In this document: one piece after another, positions 42,736-51,893 of the stretch
Numbering within the stretch: the stretch's first letter is position 1
How the letters are laid out: the number at the start of each line of letters is the position of its first letter
Source: Gudongella sp051744365
GTDB lineage: Bacteria; Bacillota; Clostridia; Tissierellales; Tissierellaceae
Reading direction: 5' to 3'
Length of the DNA: 64,000 bases
NCBI GenBank assembly: GCA_051744365.1
Contig: JBNJCX010000004.1
Span: forward strand, 8,273 to 72,272
Notes under the pieces: generated by a model
The model's database searches: none
Seen by the model: the letters and a program-made list of their open reading frames with translations, nothing else
Told to the model about the DNA's origin: nothing
Translations under genes and position numbers: made by a program

Positions 42736-42764
42736 TTGATTAAAGAAAAGATTCATGTTATAAT
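42736..42764 (+). promoter_or_regulatory. sigma-A promoter of the EF-G-like gene
   Basis: TTGATT (42736-42741) and TATAAT (42759-42764) with a 17-bp spacer, about 90 bases before the start codon. Confidence 0.75.
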
Positions 42765-42854
42765 GAACAGGTGTAGAATTTAAACTTGTTTGAAAATTGC
42801 AGTAATTGAAAAGGTTATCATATCTTTTAAAATTCTAGTTAGGGGGAATGTATC

Positions 42855-44924
42855 TTGAAAGCGTATTCAACGGAAAAGATCAGAAACGTAGCCCTTCTCG
42901 GGCACAGCAGTAACGGAAAAACCACTTTAACAGAAGCAATGCTATTTGCAACAGGTGTGACTACAAGGCAGGGAAAGGTGACAGAAGGAAACACGATGTC
43001 AGACTTTGACAAGCAGGAGATTGCCAGGAAGGTTTCAATCGGAACATCAGTAATACCTGTGGAATGGAATAATACCAAGTTCAATATCCTGGATACTCCC
43101 GGATATTTCGACTTTATAGGTGAAATGTATGGAGCAAAAAGAGCCAGTGAAGGCTCCGTTCTTCTTGTTGATGCCTCCTCGGGAATAGAGGTAGGAACTG
43201 AAAAGGCTTGGAAGAACCTTGAGAAATATGATACACCAAGAATTATATTTGCAAATAAAATGGATAAGGAAAATATCAACTTTGACAAGTTGCTTGAAGA
43301 TTTGATAAGTCAGTTCGGGGACAAGATCGTTCCTTTTGCATATCCCACTGTTACAGGTGAAGGATTCAAGGGCTTTGCAAATCTAATAGATGAAGTTGCA
43401 TACGAATACGATGGAAAGAATAGAAAAGAAGTTCCCCTAAACGAGGAGCAGAAGGCAAAAATCGATGAATACAGAGAAATATTCATGGAGAGAATTGCGC
43501 TGTCTGAAGAGGAGCTTATGGAGAAGTACTTCGAAGGTATACCATTTACCAAAGAAGAGGTAACAAGAGGTATCAGGGGAAGCGTTTCAAGCGGAGCCTT
43601 GGTTCCATTGGTTGTGGGAAGTGCTGAAAAGACAATCGGCGCGGACTTCCTTCTAGACGTTATACAAAGATATATACCGTCTCCTTCCGATGTGGGAAGT
43701 GTAAAGGGCACAAAGAATGGAGAAGAAATAATAAGAAAGGTAGATGTGAGTGAGCCTTTCTCAGCAATAGTGTTCAAGACAATCGTCGACCCGTTTGTTG
43801 GAAAACTTACGCTGTTCAAGGTTGTATCAGGAAAGCTCACCAAAGACACCGACCTTTACAACTCAACAAAGGAAAAGACTGAGAAGCTTGGCGGGTTGTT
43901 CCTGTTGAGAGGCAAGAATCAGGTTGAGGTTTCTGAAATTATGGCAGGAGACATCGGAGCCACTTCGAAGCTTCAGTATACCCAGACAGGAGATACCCTC
44001 TGCGATAAGAATGACCAGACCCTTTATGAGACGATCAGGTATCCACAGCCTACATTGTTTATGGCAGTAGAGCCTAAGAACAAAGGCGACGAGGAAAAAA
44101 TCGGCACATCCCTTAACAAGATGATAGATGAAGACCCCACATTTGTAATAGAAAGAAACGCTGAGACCAAGCAGCTGCTCATAGGTGGACAGGGCAACAT
44201 GCAGCTTACTGTTATTGTTGATAAATTGAAGACAAACTTTGGAGTCGACGTAGTTCTGAAGAATCCAACAATTGCCTTCAGAGAAACCATTAAAGGATCC
44301 TCAACAGTTCAAGGCAAGCACAAGAAACAATCCGGAGGAGCAGGTCAGTACGGAGATGTCCATATGAAATTCGAGCCATGTGAAGAGGAATTTATCTTCG
44401 AAGAGCAGATCTTTGGAGGATCGGTTCCAAGAAACTTCTGGCCGGCAGTTGAAAAGGGAGTTAGAGAATCCCTTGACCACGGAATATTGGCAGGATATCC
44501 TGTTGTTAATGTAAAGGCAATTTTGTTTGATGGTTCCTACCACGATGTAGACTCAAACGAGATGGCATTTAAGATCGCTGCATCAATTGCATTCAAGAAG
44601 GGCATGGAGGAAGCAAATCCAATACTTCTTGAGCCAATAGTCAGGGTTGAGGTTTCCATACCTGAGGGCTACATGGGCGATGTAATGGGCGATATGAACA
44701 AGCGTAGAGGAAGAATCCTTGGAATGGAGCAGCAGGAAGACGGAAGTCAGAAGATCATAGCAGAGGCTCCACACGTAGAGATGTTCCAGTACGCAATCGA
44801 CCTTAGGGCAATGACCCAGGCAAGGGGAAGCTTTACTATGGAATTCTCAAGATATGAAGAGGTTCCACAGATGATTGCAGAAAAAATAATCGCTCAGGCA
44901 AAGGCAAATAAAGAAAATAATTAA
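42855..44924 (+). CDS. elongation factor G-like GTPase (EF-G paralogue)
   Basis: 689 residues, all five EF-G domains. P-loop GHSSNGKT (residues 16-23) with Ser/Asn where canonical EF-G has Ala-His (GHIDAGKT type), DTPGYFDF, and ANKMDKE. Domain IV reads KKQSGGAGQYGDVHMKFEP. Its promoter-own, stand-alone position away from rpsL-rpsG-tuf marks it as the paralogue often named EF-G-like or FusA2, whose role (translocation, recycling or stress) varies among species. Start is TTG 42855, 8 bases after AGGGGG. Confidence 0.92.
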   Translation: MKAYSTEKIRNVALLGHSSNGKTTLTEAMLFATGVTTRQGKVTEGNTMSDFDKQEIARKVSIGTSVIPVEWNNTKFNILDTPGYFDFIGEMYGAKRASEGSVLLVDASSGIEVGTEKAWKNLEKYDTPRIIFANKMDKENINFDKLLEDLISQFGDKIVPFAYPTVTGEGFKGFANLIDEVAYEYDGKNRKEVPLNEEQKAKIDEYREIFMERIALSEEELMEKYFEGIPFTKEEVTRGIRGSVSSGALVPLVVGSAEKTIGADFLLDVIQRYIPSPSDVGSVKGTKNGEEIIRKVDVSEPFSAIVFKTIVDPFVGKLTLFKVVSGKLTKDTDLYNSTKEKTEKLGGLFLLRGKNQVEVSEIMAGDIGATSKLQYTQTGDTLCDKNDQTLYETIRYPQPTLFMAVEPKNKGDEEKIGTSLNKMIDEDPTFVIERNAETKQLLIGGQGNMQLTVIVDKLKTNFGVDVVLKNPTIAFRETIKGSSTVQGKHKKQSGGAGQYGDVHMKFEPCEEEFIFEEQIFGGSVPRNFWPAVEKGVRESLDHGILAGYPVVNVKAILFDGSYHDVDSNEMAFKIAASIAFKKGMEEANPILLEPIVRVEVSIPEGYMGDVMGDMNKRRGRILGMEQQEDGSQKIIAEAPHVEMFQYAIDLRAMTQARGSFTMEFSRYEEVPQMIAEKIIAQAKANKENN

Positions 44925-44930
44925 TTGAGA

Positions 44931-44959
44931 TTTCAGCTCGGTTTTATGCCGGGCTGAAA
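44931..44959 (+). terminator. terminator after the EF-G-like gene
   Basis: 11-bp arms (44931-44941 and 44949-44959) with one G-U pair, followed by AATTTATAC; the T-run is weak. Confidence 0.65.
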
Positions 44960-44986
44960 ATTTATACAGCTATTGAAAAATGATGG

Positions 44987-45015
44987 TTTACAGGCAATTA
45001 TTTTTGTGGTACAAT
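44987..45015 (+). promoter_or_regulatory. promoter of the riboswitch-transglutaminase transcript
   Basis: TTTACA (44987-44992) and TACAAT (45010-45015) with a 17-bp spacer, about 50 bases upstream of the riboswitch. Confidence 0.6.
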
Positions 45016-45065
45016 ATGTGTAATAAAATATAAATTGTTATGACAAGTACAAAAAGGCATCTCTT

Positions 45066-45151
45066 TTTGTGGGCTGTCAAACGATAAAGGCAAACCTATT
45101 GAAAGATAGGGACGCAAAGCTATAGGGCCTTAAAAGGCAGCCAGCTACCGA
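45066..45151 (+). ncRNA. cyclic di-GMP-I (GEMM) riboswitch
   Basis: The core is unmistakable: a P1 strand GGGCTGTC, AAAGGCAAACC, a hairpin closed by a GAAA loop (CCTATT-GAAA-GATAGG), then GACGCAAAGC, TATAGGGCC and finally GGCAGCCAGCTACCG. GCAAA-CC and ACGCAAAG hold the ligand-contacting bases of this class. The 3' end (CTACCG) is six bases from the AAAGGAGAG ribosome binding site of the next gene and no terminator intervenes, so control is probably at translation initiation. Confidence 0.9.
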
Positions 45152-45166
45152 AAGGAGAGTTTACAA

Positions 45167-45949
45167 GTGAAAAGGAGATTTTTGAGCCTTTTAATGGTAT
45201 TTGTTTTTTTGATTGGATCAATAGGAATATCCAACGCAGCAGGGAGCTTTGAGGTGGCTTCAATAGACAGCAGTCATCTTAGAATAGACAGCGTGGCATA
45301 TGGCAGCAATATGAGGATAATGGTTGAGAAGGGTGCTGAAAAGTACTTTTACAGCATGAACAGCACTCAGGAGAACATACCCCTTCAGCTTGGGGATGGA
45401 GTCTATACTGTCAAGCTGTTAAAGAACATCGATGGAAACAGATACCAGGTTCTTGGCACATCCGAAATGAATATTTCAGATTGGGACAAGGATGTATACC
45501 TTACATCAAGCCAGCCTGTATACTGGGAAGGGCAAGCTGCAATGGAGGAACTTTCAGCAGTCTTGTTTGACGGGACTGAGACTGACTACCAAAAGGTCTT
45601 AAAGGCATACAATCATATAGTCAACAATATCCAGTATGACTACGATAAAATAAACAGAATAGATAATTCATATATTCCTGAAATTGATGAGACCATCCAA
45701 AGCGGTCAGGGAATCTGCTACGATTACTCGGCGCTGTTTGCAGGACTTATGAGATCACAGGGAGTGCCCGCAAAGCTAGTTAAGGGATATGCAAAGGGAA
45801 TAGATGTATACCATGCATGGAACGAGGTTTTCGTTAATGGAAACTGGATAACAATCGATACTACATTTGATGCAGCATACTACCAGAAGAACATGAGTGT
45901 TCAGATGATAAAGAGCGAAACAGATTACCAGAAAGTCAGAGAATATTAA
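45167..45949 (+). CDS. exported transglutaminase-like cysteine protease-fold protein
   Basis: 260 residues. An N-terminal signal peptide (FLSLLMVFVFLIGSIGISNAA) is followed by about 100 residues of beta-rich sequence and a transglutaminase core with a complete triad: C184 in GICYDYSALF, H216 in YHAWNEV and D231 in WITIDTTFD. In bacteria such domains act mostly as cysteine proteases or cross-linkers at the cell surface. GTG start at 45167. Translation is probably governed by the c-di-GMP riboswitch directly upstream, linking this protein to surface attachment or motility decisions. Confidence 0.88.
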   Translation: MKRRFLSLLMVFVFLIGSIGISNAAGSFEVASIDSSHLRIDSVAYGSNMRIMVEKGAEKYFYSMNSTQENIPLQLGDGVYTVKLLKNIDGNRYQVLGTSEMNISDWDKDVYLTSSQPVYWEGQAAMEELSAVLFDGTETDYQKVLKAYNHIVNNIQYDYDKINRIDNSYIPEIDETIQSGQGICYDYSALFAGLMRSQGVPAKLVKGYAKGIDVYHAWNEVFVNGNWITIDTTFDAAYYQKNMSVQMIKSETDYQKVREY

Positions 45950-45977
45950 TTAAGCCTGTTAAGGCTTAATTTTTTTG
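45949..45977 (+). terminator. terminator after the transglutaminase gene
   Basis: ATTAAGCCT-GTTA-AGGCTTAAT (9-bp arms) followed by T7; it begins inside the stop codon region. Confidence 0.9.
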
Positions 45978-45983
45978 GGTAAA

Positions 45984-46006
45984 AGACAAAGAAAGTCAAA
46001 GTCAAA
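45984..46006 (+). promoter_or_regulatory. CtsR operator upstream of ctsR
   Basis: AGACAAA-GAA-AGTCAAA (45984-46000) fits the CtsR heptad direct repeat RGTCAAANANRGTCAAA with one change, and a third GTCAAA follows (46001-46006). It overlaps the ctsR leader just before the ribosome binding site, the usual place for autorepression of the heat-shock operon. Confidence 0.75.
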
Positions 46007-46019
46007 AGGAAGTGATTGT

Positions 46020-46475
46020 GTGGCAGGGCTCAGCAATATAATTGAACAATTTCTGAAGGAGCTTATCGAGGAAATGGGTGGCGTTGTAGAAATCCAGAGA
46101 AACGAGCTTGCAAGCCAGTTTGAATGCGCCCCATCACAAATAAACTATGTCTTGAGCACCAGGTTCACACCCTACAAGGGGTACTATATTGAGAGTAGAA
46201 GAGGTGGCGGTGGGTATATTAGAATTGTAAAAGTTAAGCTTCAGCAGGATTTGAGTCTTAACAATATAATACAGAATATCGTTGGCGAATCTCTTACTGA
46301 AAACAAGGCATATGAAATTATCGAGGCACTGGTGGATGAAGATGTTATATCCGTCAGGGAGGCAGAAATCATCAGGGCTGCTGTCAGCGACAGGTCCTTT
46401 GGCAGTGGAGCTGGAGACAGGAATTCACTCAGGGCCTCTGTCCTAAGGAATATACTGCTGGTTTTGGTCAAATAG
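46020..46475 (+). CDS. ctsR: CtsR, class III heat-shock repressor
   Basis: 151 residues, the normal CtsR length when started at GTG 46020 (MAGLSNIIEQFLKEL). The helix-turn-helix and beta-wing that bind DNA are visible (QRNELASQFECAPSQINYVLSTRF; ESRRGGGGYIRI), with the glycine-rich wing GGGG that senses heat. A longer frame from 45975 would translate the operator and is rejected. First gene of ctsR-mcsA-mcsB-clpC. Confidence 0.95.
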   Translation: MAGLSNIIEQFLKELIEEMGGVVEIQRNELASQFECAPSQINYVLSTRFTPYKGYYIESRRGGGGYIRIVKVKLQQDLSLNNIIQNIVGESLTENKAYEIIEALVDEDVISVREAEIIRAAVSDRSFGSGAGDRNSLRASVLRNILLVLVK

Positions 46476-46495
46476 ATTGGAGTTGGTGACTGATT

Positions 46496-46975
46496 ATGAA
46501 ATGTGAATCCTGCAACGAAAGAGAAGCGACGGTTCATTACACTAGTATAATAAACGGAGTAAAAGAGGAGCACCATCTCTGTGAGATATGCGCAGCTGGA
46601 ATCCAGAAGAACATCCAGGATCATTTCCCTTTGCACAAACTCTTTGAGGGTATGACTGTAGATACAAAGTGTCCCAACTGCGGATTAATCTATGAAAAAT
46701 TCAGGTCCAGCGGCAAGCTGGGCTGCTCAAAGTGCTATGACGCCTTCGGCAAGGAACTGGAAAATGTAATAAGGGGGATACACGGGCATACAAAGCACAA
46801 CGGAAAGATTCCAAGACGTGGCTATTCAATGGTTAGACATCAGGAGGATATGGACCAGCTTAACATAGAGCTGCAGGAGGCAATCAAGATGGAGGAGTAT
46901 GAAAAAGCCGCTGTCCTCAGAGATGAGATAAAGAGGATAAAGAACATTATGGATTCAGACCAAAGAGGTGAATGA
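46496..46975 (+). CDS. mcsA: McsA, zinc-finger activator of arginine kinase
   Basis: 159 residues. Two pairs of CxxC zinc motifs (CESCNERE; CEICAAG; CPNCGLIY; CSKCYDAF) and a C-terminal UvrB/UvrC motif (AIKMEEYEKAAVLRDEIKRI). McsA activates McsB and modulates CtsR. Stop TGA ends one base before the mcsB start. Confidence 0.95.
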   Translation: MKCESCNEREATVHYTSIINGVKEEHHLCEICAAGIQKNIQDHFPLHKLFEGMTVDTKCPNCGLIYEKFRSSGKLGCSKCYDAFGKELENVIRGIHGHTKHNGKIPRRGYSMVRHQEDMDQLNIELQEAIKMEEYEKAAVLRDEIKRIKNIMDSDQRGE

Positions 46976-46976
46976 T

Positions 46977-47993
46977 ATGACTATCTGGCTTGACCCGAAG
47001 GACTATGACACTGTGGTTGTAAGTACTAGACTTAGGGTGGCAAGAAATATAAGGAATGATGTATTTCCGCTGTATTCCACGAGAGACCAATCACGGGAAA
47101 CGGCTGATAAGATAATCCAGGCAGTAAATGAGCAGTTCAATGAGGGGGAGTATGAATTCCACCGCCTGAATGAAATGGAAACAAGAGAAAGAATCAGTTA
47201 TATGGAAAATCACGTAATTAGCCCTGGGCTACTTGAGAATATTGACAAGGGCTGCTTCTTTATAAGGAATGACGAGAATGTGACCATTATGATAAACGAG
47301 GAGGACCATATCAGACTGCAGACACTTCTACCAGGGCTGGAGCTGTTGGAAGGCTGGAAGCTTTGCTCACAGATCGATGATCTGCTGGAGGAAAAGCTGG
47401 ATTTTGCATTTCATACGGAATACGGCTATCTTACAGCCTGCCCCACAAATACGGGAACGGGTCTGAGGGCATCGGTGATGCTGCATCTTCCGGGAGTAAC
47501 AATGACTGGTCATACCGCAAGCATAATAAATGCCCTGAGGAAAATCGGACTGACAATAAGAGGAATATACGGCGAAGGTACAGATGCAGTAGGAGATCTG
47601 TACCAGATATCCAACCAGCTTACTCTGGGCGAATCAGAAGAGGAGATTATTGAAAGGCTCAGCAAGGTGGTTCAGCAGCTGATAAAGAGGGAAAAGAACA
47701 CCAGGGATTTCCTCTATGAAAAGAAACAGCCTGAAATAGAGGACAAGGTCTACAGGTCCCTTGGAGCCTTGAGAAGTGCACGGATTCTGTCGTCAAAGGA
47801 GGCCATGAGGCATATCTCAAGGGTCAAGCTTGGCTCAGACCTTGGAATATTGAAGGATTTCGGGGGAAGTGAGCTGGTAAGGCTTATGATATGGATCAAG
47901 CCGGGAAATGTACAGGTATCTGAGAAAAGGTCAATGGATAAGCAGGAGAGAGACCGAGTCAGGGCAGACCTGACCAGAGAATATTTCAAGTGA
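46977..47993 (+). CDS. mcsB: McsB, protein-arginine kinase
   Basis: 338 residues. The phosphagen-kinase fold is clear: VVSTRLRVARNI, NEEDHIRLQ and the active loop ACPTNTGTGLRASVMLHLP with the catalytic Cys. McsB phosphorylates arginines on misfolded proteins and CtsR, marking them for ClpCP. ATG 46977 follows AGAGGTG; a GTG at 46968 lies within that site. Confidence 0.95.
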   Translation: MTIWLDPKDYDTVVVSTRLRVARNIRNDVFPLYSTRDQSRETADKIIQAVNEQFNEGEYEFHRLNEMETRERISYMENHVISPGLLENIDKGCFFIRNDENVTIMINEEDHIRLQTLLPGLELLEGWKLCSQIDDLLEEKLDFAFHTEYGYLTACPTNTGTGLRASVMLHLPGVTMTGHTASIINALRKIGLTIRGIYGEGTDAVGDLYQISNQLTLGESEEEIIERLSKVVQQLIKREKNTRDFLYEKKQPEIEDKVYRSLGALRSARILSSKEAMRHISRVKLGSDLGILKDFGGSELVRLMIWIKPGNVQVSEKRSMDKQERDRVRADLTREYFK

Positions 47994-48005
47994 TGGAGGT
48001 TTAGT

Positions 48006-50501
48006 ATGGGAATGTTTGGAAGATTTACTGAGAGAGCACAAAAGTCAATTTTACTGGCCCAGGAGGAAGCTAAGAAGTTCAACCACAATTACGTGGGAAC
48101 CGAGCATCTTCTGCTGGGGCTGTTGGCAGAGGAACAGGGCGTTGCTGCAACAAGCCTTAAGGAGATGGGCGTCACCTTGGATAATGCAAGAAAGCAGGTA
48201 TACGATATAGTTGGAATGGGTGAGGAGAACATGGAATTGGTTGGCTTTACACCCAGGACCAAGAAGATATTCGAGCTAGCGGTTTCAGAGGCAAGAAACC
48301 TGGGTCACAACTACGTCAGCACTGAGCATTTGATTCTGGGGCTGATTGCTGAGGGAGAAGGAATTGGGGTTACCATCCTGAGACGGATGGGGGTTGATCC
48401 TGCGAAGCTCGCTGAGAGTGTTGCCATGAAGGTTACAGAATCAGTGTCAAATAAGCAACAGCAGGCTCAGCAGCAGCAGAACGACAGAAAAGGGCAGTCA
48501 AGCATTGAAAAATACAGTATTGATTTAAACAAGATGGCTAATGATGGAGAAATAGACCCTGTCATCGGCAGAAAAAAGGAAATTGAAAGGGTAGTGCAGG
48601 TTCTCAGCAGAAGAACCAAGAACAATCCGGTTCTTATAGGAGAGCCTGGAGTAGGAAAAACCGCCATAGCAGAGGGACTTGCACAGAAAATTGTGGAGGG
48701 TGATGTTCCTGAGATAATCAAGAACAAGAGAATTGTAACTCTCGATCTACCCGGAATGATTGCAGGTGCAAAGTACAGGGGCGAGTTTGAGGAAAGGCTT
48801 AAATCAGTAATGAAGGAGTTGAAGGATGCAGGTGATGTAATCCTGTTTATCGACGAGATGCACACTATCGTCGGAGCTGGAGCCGCAGAAGGTGCAATCG
48901 ATGCATCGAATATCCTGAAGCCTACCCTGGCAAGGGGGGAGCTACAGATAATCGGGGCTACTACAATAGATGAATACAGAAAGCATATTGAAAAGGACAC
49001 AGCCCTTGAAAGAAGGCTTCAGCCAATTATGGTTGAGGAGCCAAGCATAACGGATACTGTGAAGATTCTTGAGGGACTCAGGGACAGATATGAGGCACAC
49101 CATGGCGTAAAGATTCTGGATGAGGCCTTGGAGGCAGCAGCTGAGCTATCGTACAGGTATATTGCAGACAGGTTTCTTCCTGACAAGGCAATCGACCTTA
49201 TTGATGAGGCGGCTTCCAAGATAAGGGTAAACACCTATGTTGCACCTGATGATCTGAAGGATCTTGAGGAAAGGCTGGAGGAGCTGCAGCAGGAGAAGGA
49301 GGAGGCCATCAACACCCAAAACTTTGAAATGGCTGCTAGTGTAAGGGATCAGGAAAAGGATATCAAGGAGAAGATAGAGAGCAGAAAGATAAAATGGAAG
49401 AAGCAGAAGCAGGAGAAGAATCTGGTTGTGGGGTATGATGAGATAGCTGAGATTGTATCCAACTGGACAGGAGTTCCTGTAAGCAGGATGACAACGGAGG
49501 AAAGCGAAAGACTTCTAAAGCTTGAGGATGTTCTCCACAAGAGAGTCGTGGGACAGAACCAGGCTGTAAAGTCAGTTGCTGCAGCTGTAAGAAGGGCAAG
49601 GGTCGGCCTGAAAGACCCGAAAAAGCCAATCGGAAGCTTCATTTTTGTTGGGCCTACAGGTGTCGGCAAGACCCACCTGGCCAAGGCTCTTGCAGAGGCA
49701 CTCTTTGGAGAAGAGGATGCCATGATAAGAATTGATATGAGTGAATATATGGAAAAGCACTCGGTATCAAGGCTTGTGGGATCACCCCCGGGATATGTGG
49801 GATATGATGAAGGCGGCCAATTGACTGAGGCTGTAAGGAGAAAACCCTATTCGGTTATTCTATTTGACGAGATTGAAAAGGCACATCCGGATGTATTCAA
49901 TATGCTTCTTCAGATATTGGATGAGGGTAGGCTGACTGATTCCAAGGGAAGGACTGTTGATTTCAAGAATACTGTTATAATCATGACCTCAAACGCAGGG
50001 GCGACCTCCCTTAAGAAGCAGAATGTATTGGGCTTTGCTGCAGTTGAGGACAAGTACACCCAGGAATATGAACGGATGAAGGATATCATTACTGAGGAGC
50101 TCAAGAGAACCTTCAGACCTGAATTTTTAAACAGACTGGACGAGGTTATTGTATTCCACGGACTCAAGGAAGAACAGGTTGAGGAAATTGTGGATATTAT
50201 GGTTAGAGACCTTGAGAAGAGGATGGAAAAGATAGGCGTAAATATCCAGATATCCAAGGAAACCAGAAAATATATTTCCAAGCAGGGCTTTGATTCTGTT
50301 TTCGGAGCAAGGCCACTTGAGAGAACCATAAGAAAAATGATAGAGGATCAACTTGCCGAGGAAATACTCAAGGGAAGTGTTTCCAAGGATGAAAAGATAT
50401 CTGTTGAATATGACGGCGAGAGACTTACATTCAATAAGTCTGAACAGATGACAAAGGAGCCGGGAGGAGAAACTATTGGCGAAGAAGACCAGAATCAATA
50501 G
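48006..50501 (+). CDS. clpC: ClpC, AAA+ unfoldase of the ClpCP protease
   Basis: 831 residues. Two Clp N repeats (AQKSILLAQEEAKKFNHNYVGTEHLLLGLL; VSTEHLILGLIAEGEG), D1 Walker A GEPGVGKT (212-219), a middle UVR-containing coiled coil (NFEMAASVRDQEKDIKEKIES), D2 Walker A GPTGVGKT (549-556) and the C-terminal D2-small domain. It unfolds arginine-phosphorylated and adaptor-delivered proteins for ClpP. It is in the CtsR operon and overlaps radA by 26 bases. Confidence 0.96.
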   Translation: MGMFGRFTERAQKSILLAQEEAKKFNHNYVGTEHLLLGLLAEEQGVAATSLKEMGVTLDNARKQVYDIVGMGEENMELVGFTPRTKKIFELAVSEARNLGHNYVSTEHLILGLIAEGEGIGVTILRRMGVDPAKLAESVAMKVTESVSNKQQQAQQQQNDRKGQSSIEKYSIDLNKMANDGEIDPVIGRKKEIERVVQVLSRRTKNNPVLIGEPGVGKTAIAEGLAQKIVEGDVPEIIKNKRIVTLDLPGMIAGAKYRGEFEERLKSVMKELKDAGDVILFIDEMHTIVGAGAAEGAIDASNILKPTLARGELQIIGATTIDEYRKHIEKDTALERRLQPIMVEEPSITDTVKILEGLRDRYEAHHGVKILDEALEAAAELSYRYIADRFLPDKAIDLIDEAASKIRVNTYVAPDDLKDLEERLEELQQEKEEAINTQNFEMAASVRDQEKDIKEKIESRKIKWKKQKQEKNLVVGYDEIAEIVSNWTGVPVSRMTTEESERLLKLEDVLHKRVVGQNQAVKSVAAAVRRARVGLKDPKKPIGSFIFVGPTGVGKTHLAKALAEALFGEEDAMIRIDMSEYMEKHSVSRLVGSPPGYVGYDEGGQLTEAVRRKPYSVILFDEIEKAHPDVFNMLLQILDEGRLTDSKGRTVDFKNTVIIMTSNAGATSLKKQNVLGFAAVEDKYTQEYERMKDIITEELKRTFRPEFLNRLDEVIVFHGLKEEQVEEIVDIMVRDLEKRMEKIGVNIQISKETRKYISKQGFDSVFGARPLERTIRKMIEDQLAEEILKGSVSKDEKISVEYDGERLTFNKSEQMTKEPGGETIGEEDQNQ

Positions 50502-51843
50502 ATGCGGTGAGTGCGGCTATGAAATGGTGGGATTTATGGGTAGATGTCCACAGTGCGGCGCATTTGGATCCTTGCACGAGGTTGAAAGGGACGAAGGCGG
50601 ACCCACTAAAAAAAAGAAGACAACCATAGCTTCAGAAAGACTAAATAAAGTACAGACCAAGAACAGTGAGAGAGTGCGGACCTCTATCGGAGAATTTGAC
50701 AGGGTTATGGGAGGCGGAATAATCAAGGATTCCGTCACCATTCTTACAGCCAAACCGGGTGCCGGGAAATCAACCCTGCTATTGCAGGTTGCAAACGACT
50801 TGGCAAAGCAGGGTGTAAAGACTCTCTATGCATCCGGCGAGGAATCCACATCCCAGATAAAGTCCCGTGCTGACAGGATATTAAAGGAGATTCACGATGA
50901 CCTCCACGTGGTATCAGACAACAGTCTGAATTCAGTTCTGGATATAATCCAGATGACAGATGCAAGGTTTATAATCATTGACAGTATCCAGACTTTCACC
51001 CTAGACGAGTTTCCCACATCCAGGGCAGGCTCCCCTACACAGACCATGGAGTCAGCATATGAGCTTGTAAGGATTGCCAAGAATCCCGAAAATCCGAGAA
51101 TAGTTTTTATTGTGGGACAGATGACAAAGGATGATGAGCTGGCAGGAGTCAGGGCGCTGGAGCATCTGGTTGACACTGTGCTTGTTATAGAAGGCGACAG
51201 CGGCGAGGAGCTGAGAAGTCTGGTTTCCTCCAAGAACAGATACGGATCCACGGGGGAAATGGGATTTTTCAACATGACAGAGGATGGAATGGTATCAATA
51301 GACAACCCTTCTGAATACTTTATGACCAAGCGTTCAGAGACAAATCAGGTTTCAGGAAGTGCACTTACTGTAGTAAGGGAGGGTACAAGACCAATACTTC
51401 TTGAAGTGGAATCACTGGTGTCGCCATCCTTTACACCATATCCTGCAAGGATTGGAGAATCCATGAAAAGAGAGCAGATGAACACCTTGGTTTCAATTCT
51501 TGAGCAAAGGGGAGGTATTCCACTATATGACAAGAACGTGGTCATAAAGACCACAGGCGGAATCAAGCTCAAGGAGCACTCTGCCAATCTAGCTGTAATT
51601 GTAAGCATTGTCTCATCGGTCTACGACAGACCTGTGGGAAGCGATACCATATTCCTTGCAGATGTGGGATTGACAGGGGAATTGAAGAAGGTTCCTTCCA
51701 TTGACGCCAGGCTTAGGGAGGCCGACAGGATGGGAATACTGACTGCATATGTAGCAGCTGATTATGGCGGTGGAGCCAAGCTTAAGAATCTTAAGGTTAT
51801 GAAGCTTAGGACTTTGAAGGAAGTATTGAATAAGGCCTTTTAG
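50476..51843 (+). CDS. radA: RadA (Sms), DNA repair ATPase
   Basis: 455 residues. N-terminal zinc finger (CGECGYEMVGFMGRCPQC), RecA-like Walker A KPGAGKST (93-100), the KNRYGSTGEMGFF motif (about 253), and a Lon-like C-terminal domain. It helps branch migration in recombination. The start TTG 50476 lies inside the clpC tail, 6 bases after GGGAGGAG, indicating translational coupling. In most Clostridia disA follows; here it does not. Confidence 0.95.
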   Translation: MAKKTRINRCGECGYEMVGFMGRCPQCGAFGSLHEVERDEGGPTKKKKTTIASERLNKVQTKNSERVRTSIGEFDRVMGGGIIKDSVTILTAKPGAGKSTLLLQVANDLAKQGVKTLYASGEESTSQIKSRADRILKEIHDDLHVVSDNSLNSVLDIIQMTDARFIIIDSIQTFTLDEFPTSRAGSPTQTMESAYELVRIAKNPENPRIVFIVGQMTKDDELAGVRALEHLVDTVLVIEGDSGEELRSLVSSKNRYGSTGEMGFFNMTEDGMVSIDNPSEYFMTKRSETNQVSGSALTVVREGTRPILLEVESLVSPSFTPYPARIGESMKREQMNTLVSILEQRGGIPLYDKNVVIKTTGGIKLKEHSANLAVIVSIVSSVYDRPVGSDTIFLADVGLTGELKKVPSIDARLREADRMGILTAYVAADYGGGAKLKNLKVMKLRTLKEVLNKAF

Positions 51844-51850
51844 ACAAGAA

Positions 51851-51890
51851 AATGCACCCTGAAAAAATGTTCAGAGTGCATTGATTTTTT
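51851..51890 (+). terminator. terminator after radA
   Basis: Arms AATGCACCCTGAA and TTCAGAGTGCATT (one mismatch) with a T6 run; it lies between convergent genes. Confidence 0.8.
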
Positions 51891-51893
51891 GTT

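Noticed and set aside
46968..46976. GTG 46968 as mcsB start
   Set aside because: It is part of the ribosome binding site; ATG 46977 has correct spacing and matches the family N-terminus.
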